Of a stretch of 64,000 nucleotides of DNA, positions 11,300 through 22,871 are shown piece after piece (the stretch's first letter is position 1; every line of letters begins with the position of its first letter). The DNA comes from Nyssa sinensis (lineage: Eukaryota > Streptophyta > Magnoliopsida > Cornales > Nyssaceae), in assembly GCA_008638375.1 (NCBI GenBank), contig CM018051.1, forward strand, positions 8,533,887 to 8,597,886, given 5' to 3'. The notes under the pieces are model-generated. The model saw only the letters and a list, made by a program, of their open reading frames with translations, was not told where the DNA came from and ran no database searches. The translations under genes were made by a program, and so were the position numbers.

Positions 11300-12440
11300 G
11301 TAGTGACATTTTACTAATGTTTTCATTAATGAAAGTAGCATACCAGATTTGTACTACACTCTAGCACCTATAATTAACCTATGTGCTGCAATATAAATAC
11401 CTACCTTCCATCTGGGGGTCCCTCTCTCCTTGTGTTCTAAATTCTTTCTAGCAATTATTTTGTCTTCTTTTCATTATATTTTGGTGCGATTTAGTCAGTG
11501 CTTCACTCTCTGGTGTCAGAATGCAGTTATGAAAGTTAATTTCATTCGCTTTGAAGACATTGTGAGCACCGATAGGATATTGGAAAACTACGACATTTAG
11601 ATTTAAAATTTTGTTTAACTTTAGTAGAGCGAGGAAGTATTAGTCCTCGTTTAGATGAGTAAAAAAAATGTGATTTGAAAAAATAAATTTTGAATAAAGA
11701 TGTGAGTGTTTGGATGAAGACATTTAAAACATACTTAAATTATATATAATGTTTAGTTAAACTGTTAAAAGTATTGAATGTGTTATATAAATAAAAAATA
11801 GGTATTTTTGAAACAGAAATTTAAAAAAAATCTATCACTAACATTTTTTCGAAACGGGCTTTGAATTTGAAAATGTCCAAATGGGCATTTCAAAAATATT
11901 AAAATAAATATTAAAATATTAAAAAAATATAATTTAAATTATAAGACGTCGGTTTCGAAAATGCAACCGTCCGTTCAAAAATATCTATATAAATTTCATA
12001 TATAGCTCTTTATGTCATCTTTAGTCTATAGTGTTAAATGTATAAGTGCCAAGTCAGTTTTTTGACTTATACTTGGTGCATGTTTAGAAAGTTTCTCCAA
12101 AGACGTGTGTGTTTAGGAAAAAGTAACGCAAACTTGCTTTATCGTAAATTCACTTTTATGCATTTTGAAAAAACAAAATTAACCCAAAAACCCTATAAAA
12201 ACTTGGCTAACGGTCATGTATGTTTTCCAAAATAATTTCTACACATGCAAAAGCAAAAAAGGAAGTACAAATACTCTTCCAAACGGGCCCTCATATTACA
12301 TAAACATATTATTTTATTTTCCATTAAAATACTTAGATATTTGAACTAAAGTGACTACTATATATTTCATCCCAAGTGATTATCATGTGAAGTTAAATTA
12401 AGAACTTCATCTTTGATATAAATAAGTTCACAATTATATT
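11300..12440. other. No gene seen
   Basis: AT-rich sequence with short open frames and no domain signal. A TATA-like ataaatac lies near 11390 ahead of pyrimidine-rich sequence, but no exon follows. Confidence 0.4.
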
Positions 12441-13322
12441 GATGCTGTGCTTTTTTGACTGGTCGGGACTCCACTTCCTCGTTGTCACGAGTTCTGAAAA
12501 AAAGGGAAATTAAAGGACCGTCGGGATGGCTCCGACAATAGCCACTTCGATGGTAAAGTTAGCAAAAAAGTAAATTAAAAGAATGTAATTGATTGTAATC
12601 AAAAGCATACCTTAAAGGCTGTATTTATAGTCTGCTTGTCTCCTAAACTAGTTAGGATTCGGAGCCACGAAATCCGGGATCCATAGCTATCTGGAGATGG
12701 TAATTTTCGTTCCGGTCTCCGAGAAAGTAGGGATCGGAATATATCCAAGAATGACAACTTCCATATCACATTTTGTTTCTTATTCTAAGGTCGGTAGGCC
12801 AAGACCGTGGTGATGATGAGGTCGATATCATCTAGGACTAATCCAAACTTGACATGTGTCTAGCTTCTTTGTGTGCAGGTCATGAAGTAACGTAGTTGTA
12901 CATGTTTGACGTCAGAATAGCCAGCTCTGGAGTATTAGTCCTAGATGGTACCGAACTCATCATCACCACGGTCTTGGCCTACCGACCTCAGAACAAGGAA
13001 ACAATGTGATATGGAAGCTACTATTCTTGGTTATATTCTGATCCCTACTTTCTCGGAGATCGGAACGAAAATTGCCATCTAAGGGTCCCGAATTTCATGG
13101 CTCCGAATCCTAACCAGTTTAGGAGACGAGCAACCTATAAATACAGCCTTTAAGGTACGCTTTTGATTACAGTCAATTACATTCTTTCAATTTACTTTTT
13201 TGCTGACTTTACCATCGGAGTGGCTACTGCTGGAGCCATCCCGACGGCCCTTTGATTTCCCTTTTTTCAGAGCTCGTGACGACGAAGAGTGGAGTCCCGA
13301 CCAGTCAGAAAAGTGCAGCATC
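12441..13322. mobile_element. 882-bp palindromic element with promoter-bearing arms
   Basis: The left arm starts gatgctgtgc at 12441 and the right arm ends gcagcatc at 13322. The arms, about 390-400 bases each, are reverse complements with scattered mismatches, around a loop of roughly 80 bases centred near 12880. Each arm carries a TATA-like box (tataaatacagcc, at about 13136 on the right arm and mirrored on the left) pointing outward, followed by a leader-like segment. This can be read as two inverted LTRs or as a non-autonomous element with very long terminal inverted repeats. The AT-rich flanks give no clear target duplication. No ORF is present. Confidence 0.85.
13136..13146 (+). promoter_or_regulatory. 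TATA-like box, right arm of palindrome
   Basis: A tataaataca motif faces outward (plus strand), toward the phytocyanin cluster. Its mirror image in the left arm, near 12620, faces the other way. Confidence 0.5.
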
Positions 13323-13539
13323 ATATATATATATAAAAAAATCATTTAGTGATTTAACATAATATTAGAGTAGATAAAAACTCTAAATTCAAATTTTATC
13401 ATTATTCTGATAATATAAATTAATGTACGTGTATACTCAATCTTGCCCATTAAATGAGTTGTGATTTAAGAATTACATTTAGCTCTAATTAGGCATGTGA
13501 TAGAGCAAGTACATGTTGCAAATTTTGAATTATTATTTC

Positions 13540-13707
13540 AAAGTGTCTCCAACTTCGAAATCATTGCCCTCAGCCCAAGCATGGTAATCAAACCCTACTG
13601 TACCCATCCGGTTTCATCCCCAACTATGAACTCTTTTGCCGACGTGATTGACGGAAGGACAAGCAGCAATGACTGAGAAAGACAATGAATACACCATGAC
13701 AAGCCAT
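13540..13707 (-). pseudogene. Phytocyanin exon-1 relic (B1), minus strand
   Basis: On the minus strand an ATG at 13707 is followed by a hydrophobic leader and then the mature phytocyanin start: AKEFIVGDETGW, FDYHAWAEGNDFEVGDTL. These match exon 1 of the plus-strand phytocyanins in spacing (VGD..GW, Y..WA.GK.F.VGD.L) but belong to a different paralogue. The leader contains frameshifts, a TAG interrupts the sequence after GWVQ, and the splice donor after the VGDTL codon has decayed. No exon 2 is visible below 13540. It lies head to head with A1, whose ATG is 1.4 kb away. Confidence 0.8.
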
Positions 13708-13775
13708 GAAACTGTTGGGATAACTTATAATTTTGTCAAACGAATATGATCAATGGCTCTAATTATCTTGCATGA

Positions 13776-13816
<41 letters not shown>

Positions 13817-14940
13817 AAGCATATACAGATATATAAAGTTTTTGGTGGCCAACACTACTGCTGTTCAAGAACCATTAGTCAAGGAAGGACGGCATGGCCA
13901 GACAAGAGAACTAAGGTAATTAACTAGAAAATGAGCAGCTAGCTAGAGAACATTTTTGTGACCATTTCAACTATATATGCATTGATGGAGATACTGACAA
14001 CATGCACAGACCCACTCTTTTTTTAAAGCAGTATAAAGAAAGGTTAAAAGGTACTGATCACTGCAGAAGATAGGAGCCTCCCGGCCAGGATTCTGTTTGT
14101 TCATATATTGAGAGCCGAACTGGTGGCCCCAGATGGTTTTATATATTCTTTTAGAAAAATGCTAAATATAATAGATTTTTCTTTTCGTATCATTTTTTCC
14201 TACTAGTAGATACAAGTAATGAGATTTATTTGTATTTATTATTGTGAATCTTATCACCTTATAAGAGTGAGGAAATCTGTTATATACAACATTATTCTAT
14301 TTTTAATATCTTTAATTATATAAAAATACAAAATTATATTTCTCACTTCAAAACGCAGTAGACTAGGTCCCTTTATCCATTACAAAGTGGGTCTCATGAT
14401 TGTATAGAACCATTGAAGGCCAAATTTAGCTCCATATATATTTGAGAGCAACAAACTTTACAATGGGTGAAGGCCAAATTTTAGAGTCATCGTAGACATT
14501 GTAGTTCCATGTAACATATTCATTTATTGGGTGAACATTTAGGAACTTTAAGAAAAGATTACAGGAAAATTAACCTATCTGGAGATGAAAAAATTCATCT
14601 CTTCTCTATCCACAAAGTCTGATTTGAGTCTTTACACACATTATTAGGATTAATCTTACTCTCTATAATCCTTGTATAAAAGAAAAAAAAAGAAATAAAA
14701 AAGGAGAAGTAATTATCACTATTTGTCAAAACAAAAGAAAAAGAATAGGGAATTGTTATCAGTAAAATGGAAGTTTGAATCATTCTTTTAGTAATAAGAG
14801 TCACTTCAAGAGAGAGCGTTGTTTATCCATTCTCACTATATACAAAGGCATTCCCTCTCTAACTGAACTGAGTGGTACAGCAGCAAATTAAATAATTATA
14901 AAACAACATTTCCCACAAAATTGAAACAAAAATCATTTCC
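13708..14940. other. Intergenic spacer between divergent phytocyanins B1 and A1
   Basis: Contains a TA microsatellite (about 13781-13813) and a block from about 13925 to 14130 that recurs upstream of the other copies (near 16905, 22100 and 27290). Further blocks (about 14440-14490 and 14810-14940) recur at about 17930, 18290, 23520 and 23760. These repeated blocks show that whole segments were duplicated, not only the genes. Confidence 0.7.
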
Positions 14941-14942
14941 AA

Positions 14943-15046
14943 AGCCGGTCACTTTACACCCTGACTTGAATGTTTTACATTGCAAAGCCGTCCTTGACTT
15001 GATTCTCACACAGTATGGATTACAACACTAAGAACCCTATAAATAG
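14943..15046 (+). promoter_or_regulatory. A1 proximal promoter with TATA box
   Basis: A block of about 78 bases ending cttgacttgattctca is conserved at the same position before all four A genes. The TATA box tataaata lies at 15038-15045, 90 bases before the ATG. Confidence 0.75.
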
Positions 15047-15127
15047 AATGATCCCTCTTCTTGTTTATGCACCAGAACTCATTGTTCAACAACTAGAGCT
15101 TTACAGAGTTTTATCCCTTTTGTTTTA

Positions 15128-15841
15128 ATGGCTCTCAGGTCTATCTTCATCATCCTTGCCATTATCTTTCCTGCCATGGTCTTAGCCAAGGACTTCATGG
15201 TGGGAGATTACAAAGGGTGGACCAACAATTTTAATTATCAAGCATGGGCACAGGGCAAGAATTTCCGGGTTGGAGACAGACTTGGTACATTCATTTTCTA
15301 ATTAGCTTCTTAATTTTTGACTAATTGTTGTAACTATTTAGTGTTCATTTTTGTATACTTCTTATCAAGTTCAGGTCCACAAAGCCTTTATATTTTGAGA
15401 AATTATCCCATGAGCCAGTTATTCCCGTGGGGTCCACACAAAGGCCGTCATGGTTTTGACAGGATGATGGGATAATTTTGCCTATACTTGCGTACTTTTT
15501 CTTTGTAACATATGATTGTTTTCAATCTAAATGCTTTGTATCAATCAATATATGCAGTTTTTAAATATCCAGTCGGGATGCATAATGTGTTCAAGGTAAA
15601 TGGAACTGGCTTTCAGAACTGCATTAAGCCACCATTGTCTCAAGCACTGACTTCAGGCCAAGACATCATTGTGCTTGCAACCCCAGGTAATAAATGGTAC
15701 CTTTGTGGAGTTGGCAACCATTGTGCTGTTGGGGGCCAGAAAGCTGGCCATCACTGTGCAATCTCAGTTGATGGCTCGAAAAGCTGCTCCTCCAAGTGCG
15801 GCTCCTTCTCCAAGTGCTGCTCCTTACACCAATTGAACTAA
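15128..15841 (+). pseudogene. Phytocyanin copy A1, shifted C-terminus
   Basis: Two exons, 15128-15284 and 15558-15841, encode a secreted blue copper protein of 146 residues as read. The signal peptide (MALRSIFIILAIIFPAMVLA) is followed by KDFMVGDYKGW and the cupredoxin core with MHNVFKVNG and the WYLCGVGNHC copper-site segment. Compared with A3 and A4, one extra A in the GGQK codons (around 15741) shifts the frame just after the copper site, so the last beta strand and the tail become unrelated Cys/Ser-rich sequence. Even without that shift, the normal frame has a TGA where A4 has Ser-145, so no GPI tail could be made. The last core strand is lost, so folding is doubtful. Intron 273 bases, phase 1, as in all copies. 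Confidence 0.8.
15285..15557 (+). other. A1 intron with an 85-bp inverted-repeat insert
   Basis: The introns of A1, A2 and A3 contain a segment bounded by aaattatccca and tgggataattt (here about 15400-15480), like a tiny foldback element. The A4 intron lacks it and carries a different, larger insert instead. Confidence 0.6.
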
Positions 15842-16900
15842 TGGGATCACACTGAATATATTTCAGTCAGTGATGGTGGTGGTAGGGGTCGAGTTTCTGT
15901 CAATTTTTAGGGTTTAATTTTGATGTCTTTCCAGAAAACAAAAATGTTTCCATTGTTGGTTTTTGTGTGCAACTACCAGTTGATCTGTGATGGTTGTTCT
16001 TTCCTGATTTATGTTATTTTTCCTTGAGTGATGTCTTCCTACTTGTTTTTTAGTAAGCATTTTGTAAGGAGTTTTAATATTATTTTGCTCTCTAAAAGCA
16101 AAGGAAATTTACACCATAATGCTAATCAAACTGGGAAAAAAGATTGAATGGGAAGATCTCACGGTGATTCTGCCATTAAAATTCAAGTGGAGCTCACGTG
16201 CGTCCTGAAATACTCAAATCTAAACGCAATACTCTCTCAGGCAAGATCTTCCACAACTTTTTTTCTCCTCAAAATGTAGTTTACTGGAACCTCCCACAGG
16301 AATCAGACTAGAGTTAGTTTGATTTCCTTAAAACATGAATCAAATTCAAGCAAGGACCATTTTGGGAAATTATCCCATGTGACTTGTGTGAAACATAACA
16401 TCTACAATAAATGGTGAAATCACTGTAATAATAACACCAAACAGTTCGTAATATTTCCTTCCTCTTTCTTTCCAATCTTATTTAAGGTATAATATCTAAA
16501 TATCATGACAACACCAGCTTAATAGGTCAAATTATTTAAAGGAGATATGATTCAAACATAGGTGGGTTTCAATTGTTTGACTAGAAATGTTGGTAGATTT
16601 TTTTCAAACTATATAAATCCTTGTGGAGCAATGTCAATCACAATTCAATTTCTATTGTAATTCGAATATTTATAAATTGTATTAAGACTCGTTATAAATG
16701 AGAGAATAACATTGACTGTCTCACACGTGATCGGTCACATTAAATAACTTTTCTTGTGGATTTTTAATTTCTAAATTGATTTATTTTTTGGATTTGAGAA
16801 ATTTGATTTTCATTACAATCCAATTTTTTTACTGAATGCTCAAATACATTTTTTGGATTGTTGTCTGTAAAATTATGGGATCAATTTTATTTTGTCGTTA
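15842..16900. other. 3' flank of A1
   Basis: The first part still encodes, after the stop, a recognisable ghost of the GPI-signal tail (hydrophobic VMVVVG, then a FLSIFR segment). The rest matches the flanks of A2 and A4 (for example the cttgtggatttttaatttct block near 16755, 20030 and 31386), so the duplicated unit extends about 1 kb past the genes. Confidence 0.65.
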
Positions 16901-16904
16901 AGAT

Positions 16905-17040
16905 TTCTGTGACCATTTCAACTATACATGGAGATACTTCCAACAAGCACAGTTCCACCCCTTTGTTTTAAGGGATATAAAGAAAGTTTCAAAGGTACTG
17001 ATTAGTGCAAGATGGTGGGCCCATGTGATTATATCTATAT
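16905..17040 (+). repeat. Duplicated spacer block (unit 2)
   Basis: The sequence from ctgtgaccatttcaacta to aagatggtgg repeats the block at about 13955-14075 and those at 22120-22235, 22265-22375 and 27310-27400. It marks the left part of the second duplication unit. The minus-strand exon 1 seen in units 1 and 4 is missing here. Confidence 0.7.
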
Positions 17041-17607
17041 ATATATATATTTATATATTTAAACATATTTGTATGTTGGTGTTAATTAACTAGTTTCATT
17101 ATGTTTCAGTGGAGTACAAGAATTAAAGACATGAACACTATTGTAATAATCATGTTACTTCTTCTTTTTCAATAAGTTTAATGTACCTTAAAATCAGTTT
17201 AAAGTTTGAATTAACATATCAATCTTTAATTCCAATTCTAGAAAACCAATTCTCAATGCCAAATACAACCTAAATTTCGTTTGTTTAAATATGAATTAAT
17301 GCAGTTTTGACACTGTTTTCTCAAGCATAACACCAAATTTGGATTGTCTTAGTTTTCTAAAAGTTATTTATTTAGGGTTAGTGAAATGTTATGGAAGTCC
17401 TTAAAATCTTATCTGATCATTCTCAAAGAGAAGAAAAAGGGTTAAGTCCAACGATATTATTTATTCATTCCCAAAGAAAAGAGATAGCTGAGTTTAAGTC
17501 CCCGTAAGGACAAGAGAGGAGTTAGTAGCGATATTAGTATCATTGAACCTAACAATTAGCTAGACTTTGAAAAGAAAAAAAATCCATCTAAAGAGATTTT
17601 CTATACC

Positions 17608-17811
17608 CAGTGATGGACTGAAGGGGGGACAAGTGGGGCCCTCCCAAAAATTCTAATATTGTATTTTTTATTACTAATTTTGTTACAATATTTTAACAAA
17701 ATAGGAATTTGTCTTTCCTAATTTTTATATATATTCACATAAATCCTCCTAAATTTTAATATTTTTAATTTGGTTCCTCGTAACTGAAATTTTTGGTTGG
17801 ATCTGTCACTG
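17608..17811. mobile_element. Small repeat with CAGTG-type ends
   Basis: Starts cagtgatggac and ends gtcactg, a short imperfect terminal inverted repeat, with an internal segment containing gtggggccctcccaaaa that resembles a widely dispersed plant repeat. Length 204 bases, no ORF, no clear target duplication. Confidence 0.4.
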
Positions 17812-18402
17812 TCCACACCGATCTTGGATCAATTGGCAAAAGAAGCTGAGTGTTCTCTATCTCAAATCAGCCTCAATACCATCTATGCATGGAAACTGTC
17901 CATATTTGAAATCAACAAACTTTACAATGGGTGAAGGCCAAATTTTGAACCCTTGTAGCACTAGCAGTTTCATGAATCATATTCATCTCACCACTAACAT
18001 AGATTATAGGGAAGTTAATCTATCTCATGAGATAAAATAAAGATTCATATTTTTCATATATAAAGAGTCTAATTTGAGTAGCTGTACTTGCATTATTAGG
18101 ATTCTTCCTCTCTAAATCGCTCGAATAAAAGAAAAAAAAAAAGAATTATCACTACTTGCCAAAAACAAAAAAAGAAAAAGAAAAGAAAGGAAGAAAAAGA
18201 AGAGAATTGTTATCAGTAAACAGGTCATTAGTAATAAGGTATGGAAAACTGCATGATTCTTTCAGTAAAAAGAGTCATTTCAAGGGAAAGCATTGTTGAT
18301 CCATTCTCACTGTACAAGACATTCCCCATCAAACTGACTGGTTCAGCACAAATTAAATAATCATAAGACAAGATTTCCCACAAAATTGACAAAAATCAGT
18401 TT

Positions 18403-18510
18403 CCATAGCCGGGCACTATAGACCCAGACTTGATTGTTTTACATTTGCAATGCCGTCCTTGACTTGATTCTCAAACAGTATGCATTAGAACACTTAGAAC
18501 CCTATAAATA
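18403..18510 (+). promoter_or_regulatory. A2 proximal promoter with TATA box
   Basis: Holds the same conserved block as before A1, and a TATA box tataaata at 18503-18510, 82 bases before the ATG. The promoter looks intact although the gene behind it is broken. Confidence 0.7.
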
Positions 18511-18591
18511 GAACACCGCTCTTCTTCTTTATGCACTGGAACTCATTTTTCAACAACTAGAGCTTTACAGAGTTTTATCCCTTTTGTTCTA

Positions 18592-19303
18592 ATGGCTCTC
18601 AGGTCTTTCTTCATGATCCTTGCCATTGTTTTTCCTGCCATGGTCTTAGCCAAGGACTTCATGGTGGGAGATGACAAAGGGTGGACTAAAATTTTAATTA
18701 TCAAGCATGGGCACAGGGCAAGAATTTCCGGGTTGGAGACAGACTTGGTACATTCATTTTCTAATTAACTTCTTAATTTTTTTCTAATTGTTGTAGCTAT
18801 TTAGTGTTTATCGTTGTATACTTCTTATTAGATTCAGGTCTCAAAGGCCCTATATTACGAGAAGTTATCCCACGAGTCAGTTATACCCTGTGTGGCCAAC
18901 ACAAAGGCCGTCATGGTTTTGACAGGATCATGGGATAATTTAGCCTATATTGCATACTTTTTTTTTGTAATATATGATTAGTTTTAATGAAAATGCTTTG
19001 TATCAATCAATACATGCAGTTTTTAAATATCCAGTCGGGATGCATAATGTGTTCAAGGTGAATGGAACTGGCTTTCAGAACTGCATTAAGCCACCATTGT
19101 CTCAAGCTCTGACTTCAGGCAAAGACATCATTGTGCTTGCAACCCCGGGGAATAAATGGTACATTTGTGGAGTTGGCAACCACTGTGCTTTTGGAGGCCA
19201 GAAGTTGGCCATCACCGTACAATCTCAGTTGATGGCTCGAAAAGCTTGCTCCTCCGAGTGTTGCTCCTTCTCCAAGTGCTGCTCCTCACACCAATTGAGC
19301 TAA
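18592..19303 (+). pseudogene. Phytocyanin copy A2, frameshifted
   Basis: Exon 1 (18592-18747) is 156 bases, one fewer than in the other copies. A base is missing after the KGW codons (around 18690), which throws the reading off before the intron. Exon 2 (19020-19303) is open and keeps the copper-site segment (MHNVFKVNG, WYICGVGNHC, GGQKLAIT). A second one-base insertion after the MARKA codons changes the C-terminal tail. The TGA replacing the GPI-linker Ser codon seen in A1 and A3 is present too. The two shifts are independent of those in A1, so A2 decayed separately. Intron 272 bases. Confidence 0.85.
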
Positions 19304-20278
19304 TGGGATCACATTGAATATATTTCAGTCAGTGATGGTGGTGGTTAGGGGTGGCGTTTCAATTAATTTTTAGGGTTTAATTTTGATGTCTTTTCAGAAA
19401 ACAAAATTGTTTCCATTGTTGGTTTTTATGTGCAGCAACCAGTTGATCTGTGATGATTGTTCTCGCCAGATTTATGTTGTTTTTCCTTGAGTTTATGTCT
19501 TCCTTTCTAGTAAGCACTTTGTAAAGAGTTTTAATGTCATTTTGCTCTCTAGAAGTAAAGGAAATTTACACCATAATGCTAATCAAACTGGGAGAAAATT
19601 GAATGAGAAGATCTTATATACAGCTGATTCTGTTGTTAAAATTGAAGTATTCACTGTAAGACTCATGTGAATCTCATAGAATACTCAAATGTGAGCTACT
19701 CTCAAACAAGATTAGTAGAGTTTTTTTTCAAACTATATAAATTCTTGTGGATCAGTGTCAATCACACTCCAGTTTCTCTTATAATTTGAATATTTATAAT
19801 TAAATTGTATTCAGGCTCATTGTAAATGGAAGAATAACATTGGCCATCACACACTGTGATCAGTCACATGAAATAAGTTCTCCTAAATTTGATATACGAA
19901 GATCATTCATTAGTAATGTCAATATCTTTAATGGTTATGAATGAGAAAGGTTTTTGCATGCTGATTGATTTATTTCTTTATTTTTAAAAGCAAGACAAAC
20001 TTATTTATTTTAATAAGAACCTTCTCTTGTGGATTTTTAATTTCTAAATTGAGTTATTTTTTTATTTGAGAAATTCGATTTTCATTAAACAAAATTTCTA
20101 CTGAAAGCTCGTCTATATCTAAGGCAGGCAATCCTAAAGAACTAGAGCTAGTTGGAATCCTTTATTTCTAGGAAGACCAAAGTACACTTTACTTTTAGAA
20201 TAGGGGGCACTCAAGTGTATCCCCATATTTAATCCACCATGCCACAAGACATCGAGTGTCTCAGATGTGGACTATAAC
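19304..20278. other. 3' flank of A2
   Basis: Duplicated downstream sequence as after A1, interrupted near 19880-20000 by unique sequence. No other gene. Confidence 0.6.
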
Positions 20279-21852
20279 TGATGCAAAATGAAAATGTAAT
20301 GAAGAATCGAAGTGATCAAATTCTTTTAATTGAAAGCAAGTAATATAGGGACTCCTTATCTAATAAGAGAACAAATTTCTCTAAAATTTGTAATTAAATA
20401 TTACTGATAAAAAAACTTTGTTACAAAAACTTATTACATCATATTTATAGAGTTTGAATACATAGGAAACCAAAGCTACTATTTTTATCTTAATCCTAAT
20501 ACAATAAAGACTATTTGTTGGAATAGGAAACTACTAATTCCTCCTTTTCCTATCACCGAAAAAAAAAACCCCTGCTAATTCCTATATTTTCTATACTAAT
20601 CCTAACAAAACTAGGAAAATAGAGAAATTATGAATAAATTAAAATTAAAAACTGAACAATCCTAATACAACTTTGAAACAATTATTCTTACTTGTAGGGT
20701 ACTATCTATCCTACATCAAATTCATCCACTTGAAAGTAAGTCGTCCTCGAGTTAACTGAATCTACGGGATCATGAACTCTTCCATAACCCGACAATAATA
20801 ATTAAATCTTTTTAAAATGGTTCAAAGATTCAAAAAATTCATTTTTCACATCTTCTATGAAAGTTAAAATTTTTGGCTCTTGTTTTGATGACAATAATGC
20901 TCCAATAATTAAACAAGAAGACTCAGCGTTTTGATCTAGCACTATAATTTCAATCTTCTTATCAACATCATATTCATCATCCTTAACGAATTCAGGTTCA
21001 ATTTCATCTTTAGTATTGGCAACTATAATGAAAATTTCTTTGTTCTCTTCCATAAAAAAATTTGTGAAACCTATTTGTATTACTAGATTCACACTTTGAT
21101 CTACTAAATCTAGACTTTCTTATTCTTTCTCCACAATAGAATTTTCAGTCAATTCCTCTTCTTTTTTCATTGCTCTAATTGTTTTCAGCAACATCAAAGA
21201 AATAAATTCAAATTTATTTTCTTTCAACTCCTAATTGTGATCATATTTAAGAGATGAAATAACTTGAGTTGTACTTTCCATGACAATAGACTCTATTACA
21301 AGGATGTGAACTTCTTTCAACGATTCAATATCTATAACCTTATTAGTTAAAGTCGTCTTAACAATTTCATATTTTCTTGTGCTTTTCCTTTGGTGCGAAA
21401 AACGGGTTTTGGAGTTCTCTCTTTTTCAACAATATAATCTACTAAATGTAGTACTATAACATAATCGTCATTAGGAAAATCGTTGCTTTGATACCAACTG
21501 ACGCAGCACAAAATGTGATGGGATGGATATATACAAAAAAAATTCAATATCCAAAAACGAGGATTACTCACCCAATTAAGTAATAAGAGAACAAAATCTC
21601 TAAATTTGAAATTTGAATGTTATTGGTAAAAATTGAATAATAAAGACTTATTACATCATATTTATAAAATTAGAATACCAATACTTTTAAGTATGAAATC
21701 ACAATTCCTATATTAATCCTAATAAGACTAGGATAACAAATATTTTATCTAAAATAAATACTTTGAAATAAGCTCAAATTTAAAAATAAACAATATTACA
21801 ATAATTCTGAAACAGACATTTATATTTTTAACAGTTACTATATTTGTCCTCA
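20279..21852 (-). mobile_element. Small non-autonomous LTR retrotransposon, minus strand
   Basis: Two direct repeats of about 440 bases (20279-20718) and 354 bases (21499-21852) flank an internal region of about 780 bases. They share segments such as taataagagaacaaa, cttattacatcatatttata and the cctattttaatcctaata-like block. On the minus strand the internal region begins with a primer-binding-site-like ttggtatcaaagc (21485-21497) and ends with cgaggacgacttactttcaa, as at the 3' end of Ty3/gypsy elements. No protease, reverse transcriptase or integrase fits in the space, so it must depend on proteins from other elements. The LTRs have diverged by many substitutions and indels, so it is old. 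Confidence 0.75.
20802..21092 (-). other. Open frame inside the LTR element, function unknown
   Basis: A 96-codon acidic frame (for example DEIEPEFVKDDEYDVDKKI) covers part of the internal region. It may be a remnant of a Gag-like or other internal protein. I recognise no domain. Confidence 0.35.
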
Positions 21853-22079
21853 ATCAAGATCTTATAGGATAAGCCTTACTATATTTGTTTACTCTTGTAT
21901 TGTTAAAGTTGGTATCTTGCCAATTGATTTTCTTGAACTCAGGTTTTTGTGGACATGTCTCTGTGTTAGTATCTGTGGAGAAGAGTGTTTTTGGTTTGTG
22001 TTTTGGGGTTGTCTGGGTGTAATGTTTTTATGGGAATTGATTCGAATGTATACTTTCCCTATTTAATAAAACTTCTATT
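21853..22079. other. Unassigned tail sequence
   Basis: T/G-rich sequence ending in aataaaacttctattttgc, which resembles the 3' end of a retroposed transcript or LINE. No ORF. Confidence 0.3.
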
Positions 22080-22099
22080 TTGCAAATAATAATAGAAAA

Positions 22100-22390
22100 A
22101 GAGCAGTTAGCTAGAGAACATTTCTGTGACCATTTCAACTATGCATGGAGATACTTACAACATGCACAGACCCACCCCCTTTTTTTAAGGGATATAAAGA
22201 AAGTTTCAAAGGTAATGATCACTGCAAGATGGTGGCCCCTGTGGTTTAAATATTTTTTAAGATAAATTATAGTGACATTTCCGACATAGAGATACTTATA
22301 ATATACACAGACTCATCCTTTTTTTTAAGGGATATAAAGAAAGTTTCAAAGGTAATGATCACTACAAGATGGTGGCACAGTGGTTTTATA
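22100..22390 (+). repeat. Tandemly doubled spacer block (unit 3)
   Basis: The block ending aagggatataaagaaagtttc and aagatggtggc occurs twice in a row (about 22125-22240 and 22268-22380). The other units have one copy each. Confidence 0.8.
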
Positions 22391-22423
22391 TATTTTTTTA
22401 AGTAAAATTACACTCATCTCTTC

Positions 22424-22871
22424 TGGGTTTCTTGATAATTACATAAACTTCTTTTGAGATTTTTGAAATGCCATTGACTTTTCTTTCAATCATATTTTTT
22501 TTAAAATGACAGAAATGACCCTTTCAATTTTTTTATATACAATTTTTTAATTTTGACTAATTTTTTCTAACTTTTTTTTTAATATTCAAATAAATATTAA
22601 TTAAAATCCTCTTTAACTAAAAAAATATAAGTTATTTATCTTAATTTTATTTTTTCATATATGAAATGAAAAAAAAATCCTTTAAAAAAGGTTAGAAAAA
22701 TGTCAAAATTTTAAAAATCCAAAAAAAATAAAATGAAAGGGGTATTTTTGTCATTTTGAGAAAAAAAAAAATGGTAAGGAAGGTCTTTGTAATTTGTCAG
22801 TAAAAATAGGAAATGTCAGTGTCATTTCATAACCTTAGAAAAAGTCTCTATAATTATCAAAAATCTTATGA
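22424..22871. mobile_element. Foldback repeat, about 450 bp, copy 1
   Basis: The two ends are imperfect reverse complements over about 65 bases (left: a cttgataattacataaac / gagatttttgaaatg pattern; right: its complement ending ttatgagac), with an AT-rich middle that is itself folded (aaattttttt... arms). The same family sits in the intron of A4 at about 29370-29806. No coding capacity. Confidence 0.65.

Noticed and set aside
12441..13322. Calling the palindrome a Mutator element
   Set aside because: AT-rich flanks give no readable 9-bp duplication, and the arms look as much like LTRs.
22080..22265. Open frame of 61 codons in duplicated spacer
   Set aside because: Falls in a repeated non-coding block, and the other copies are not open in this frame.
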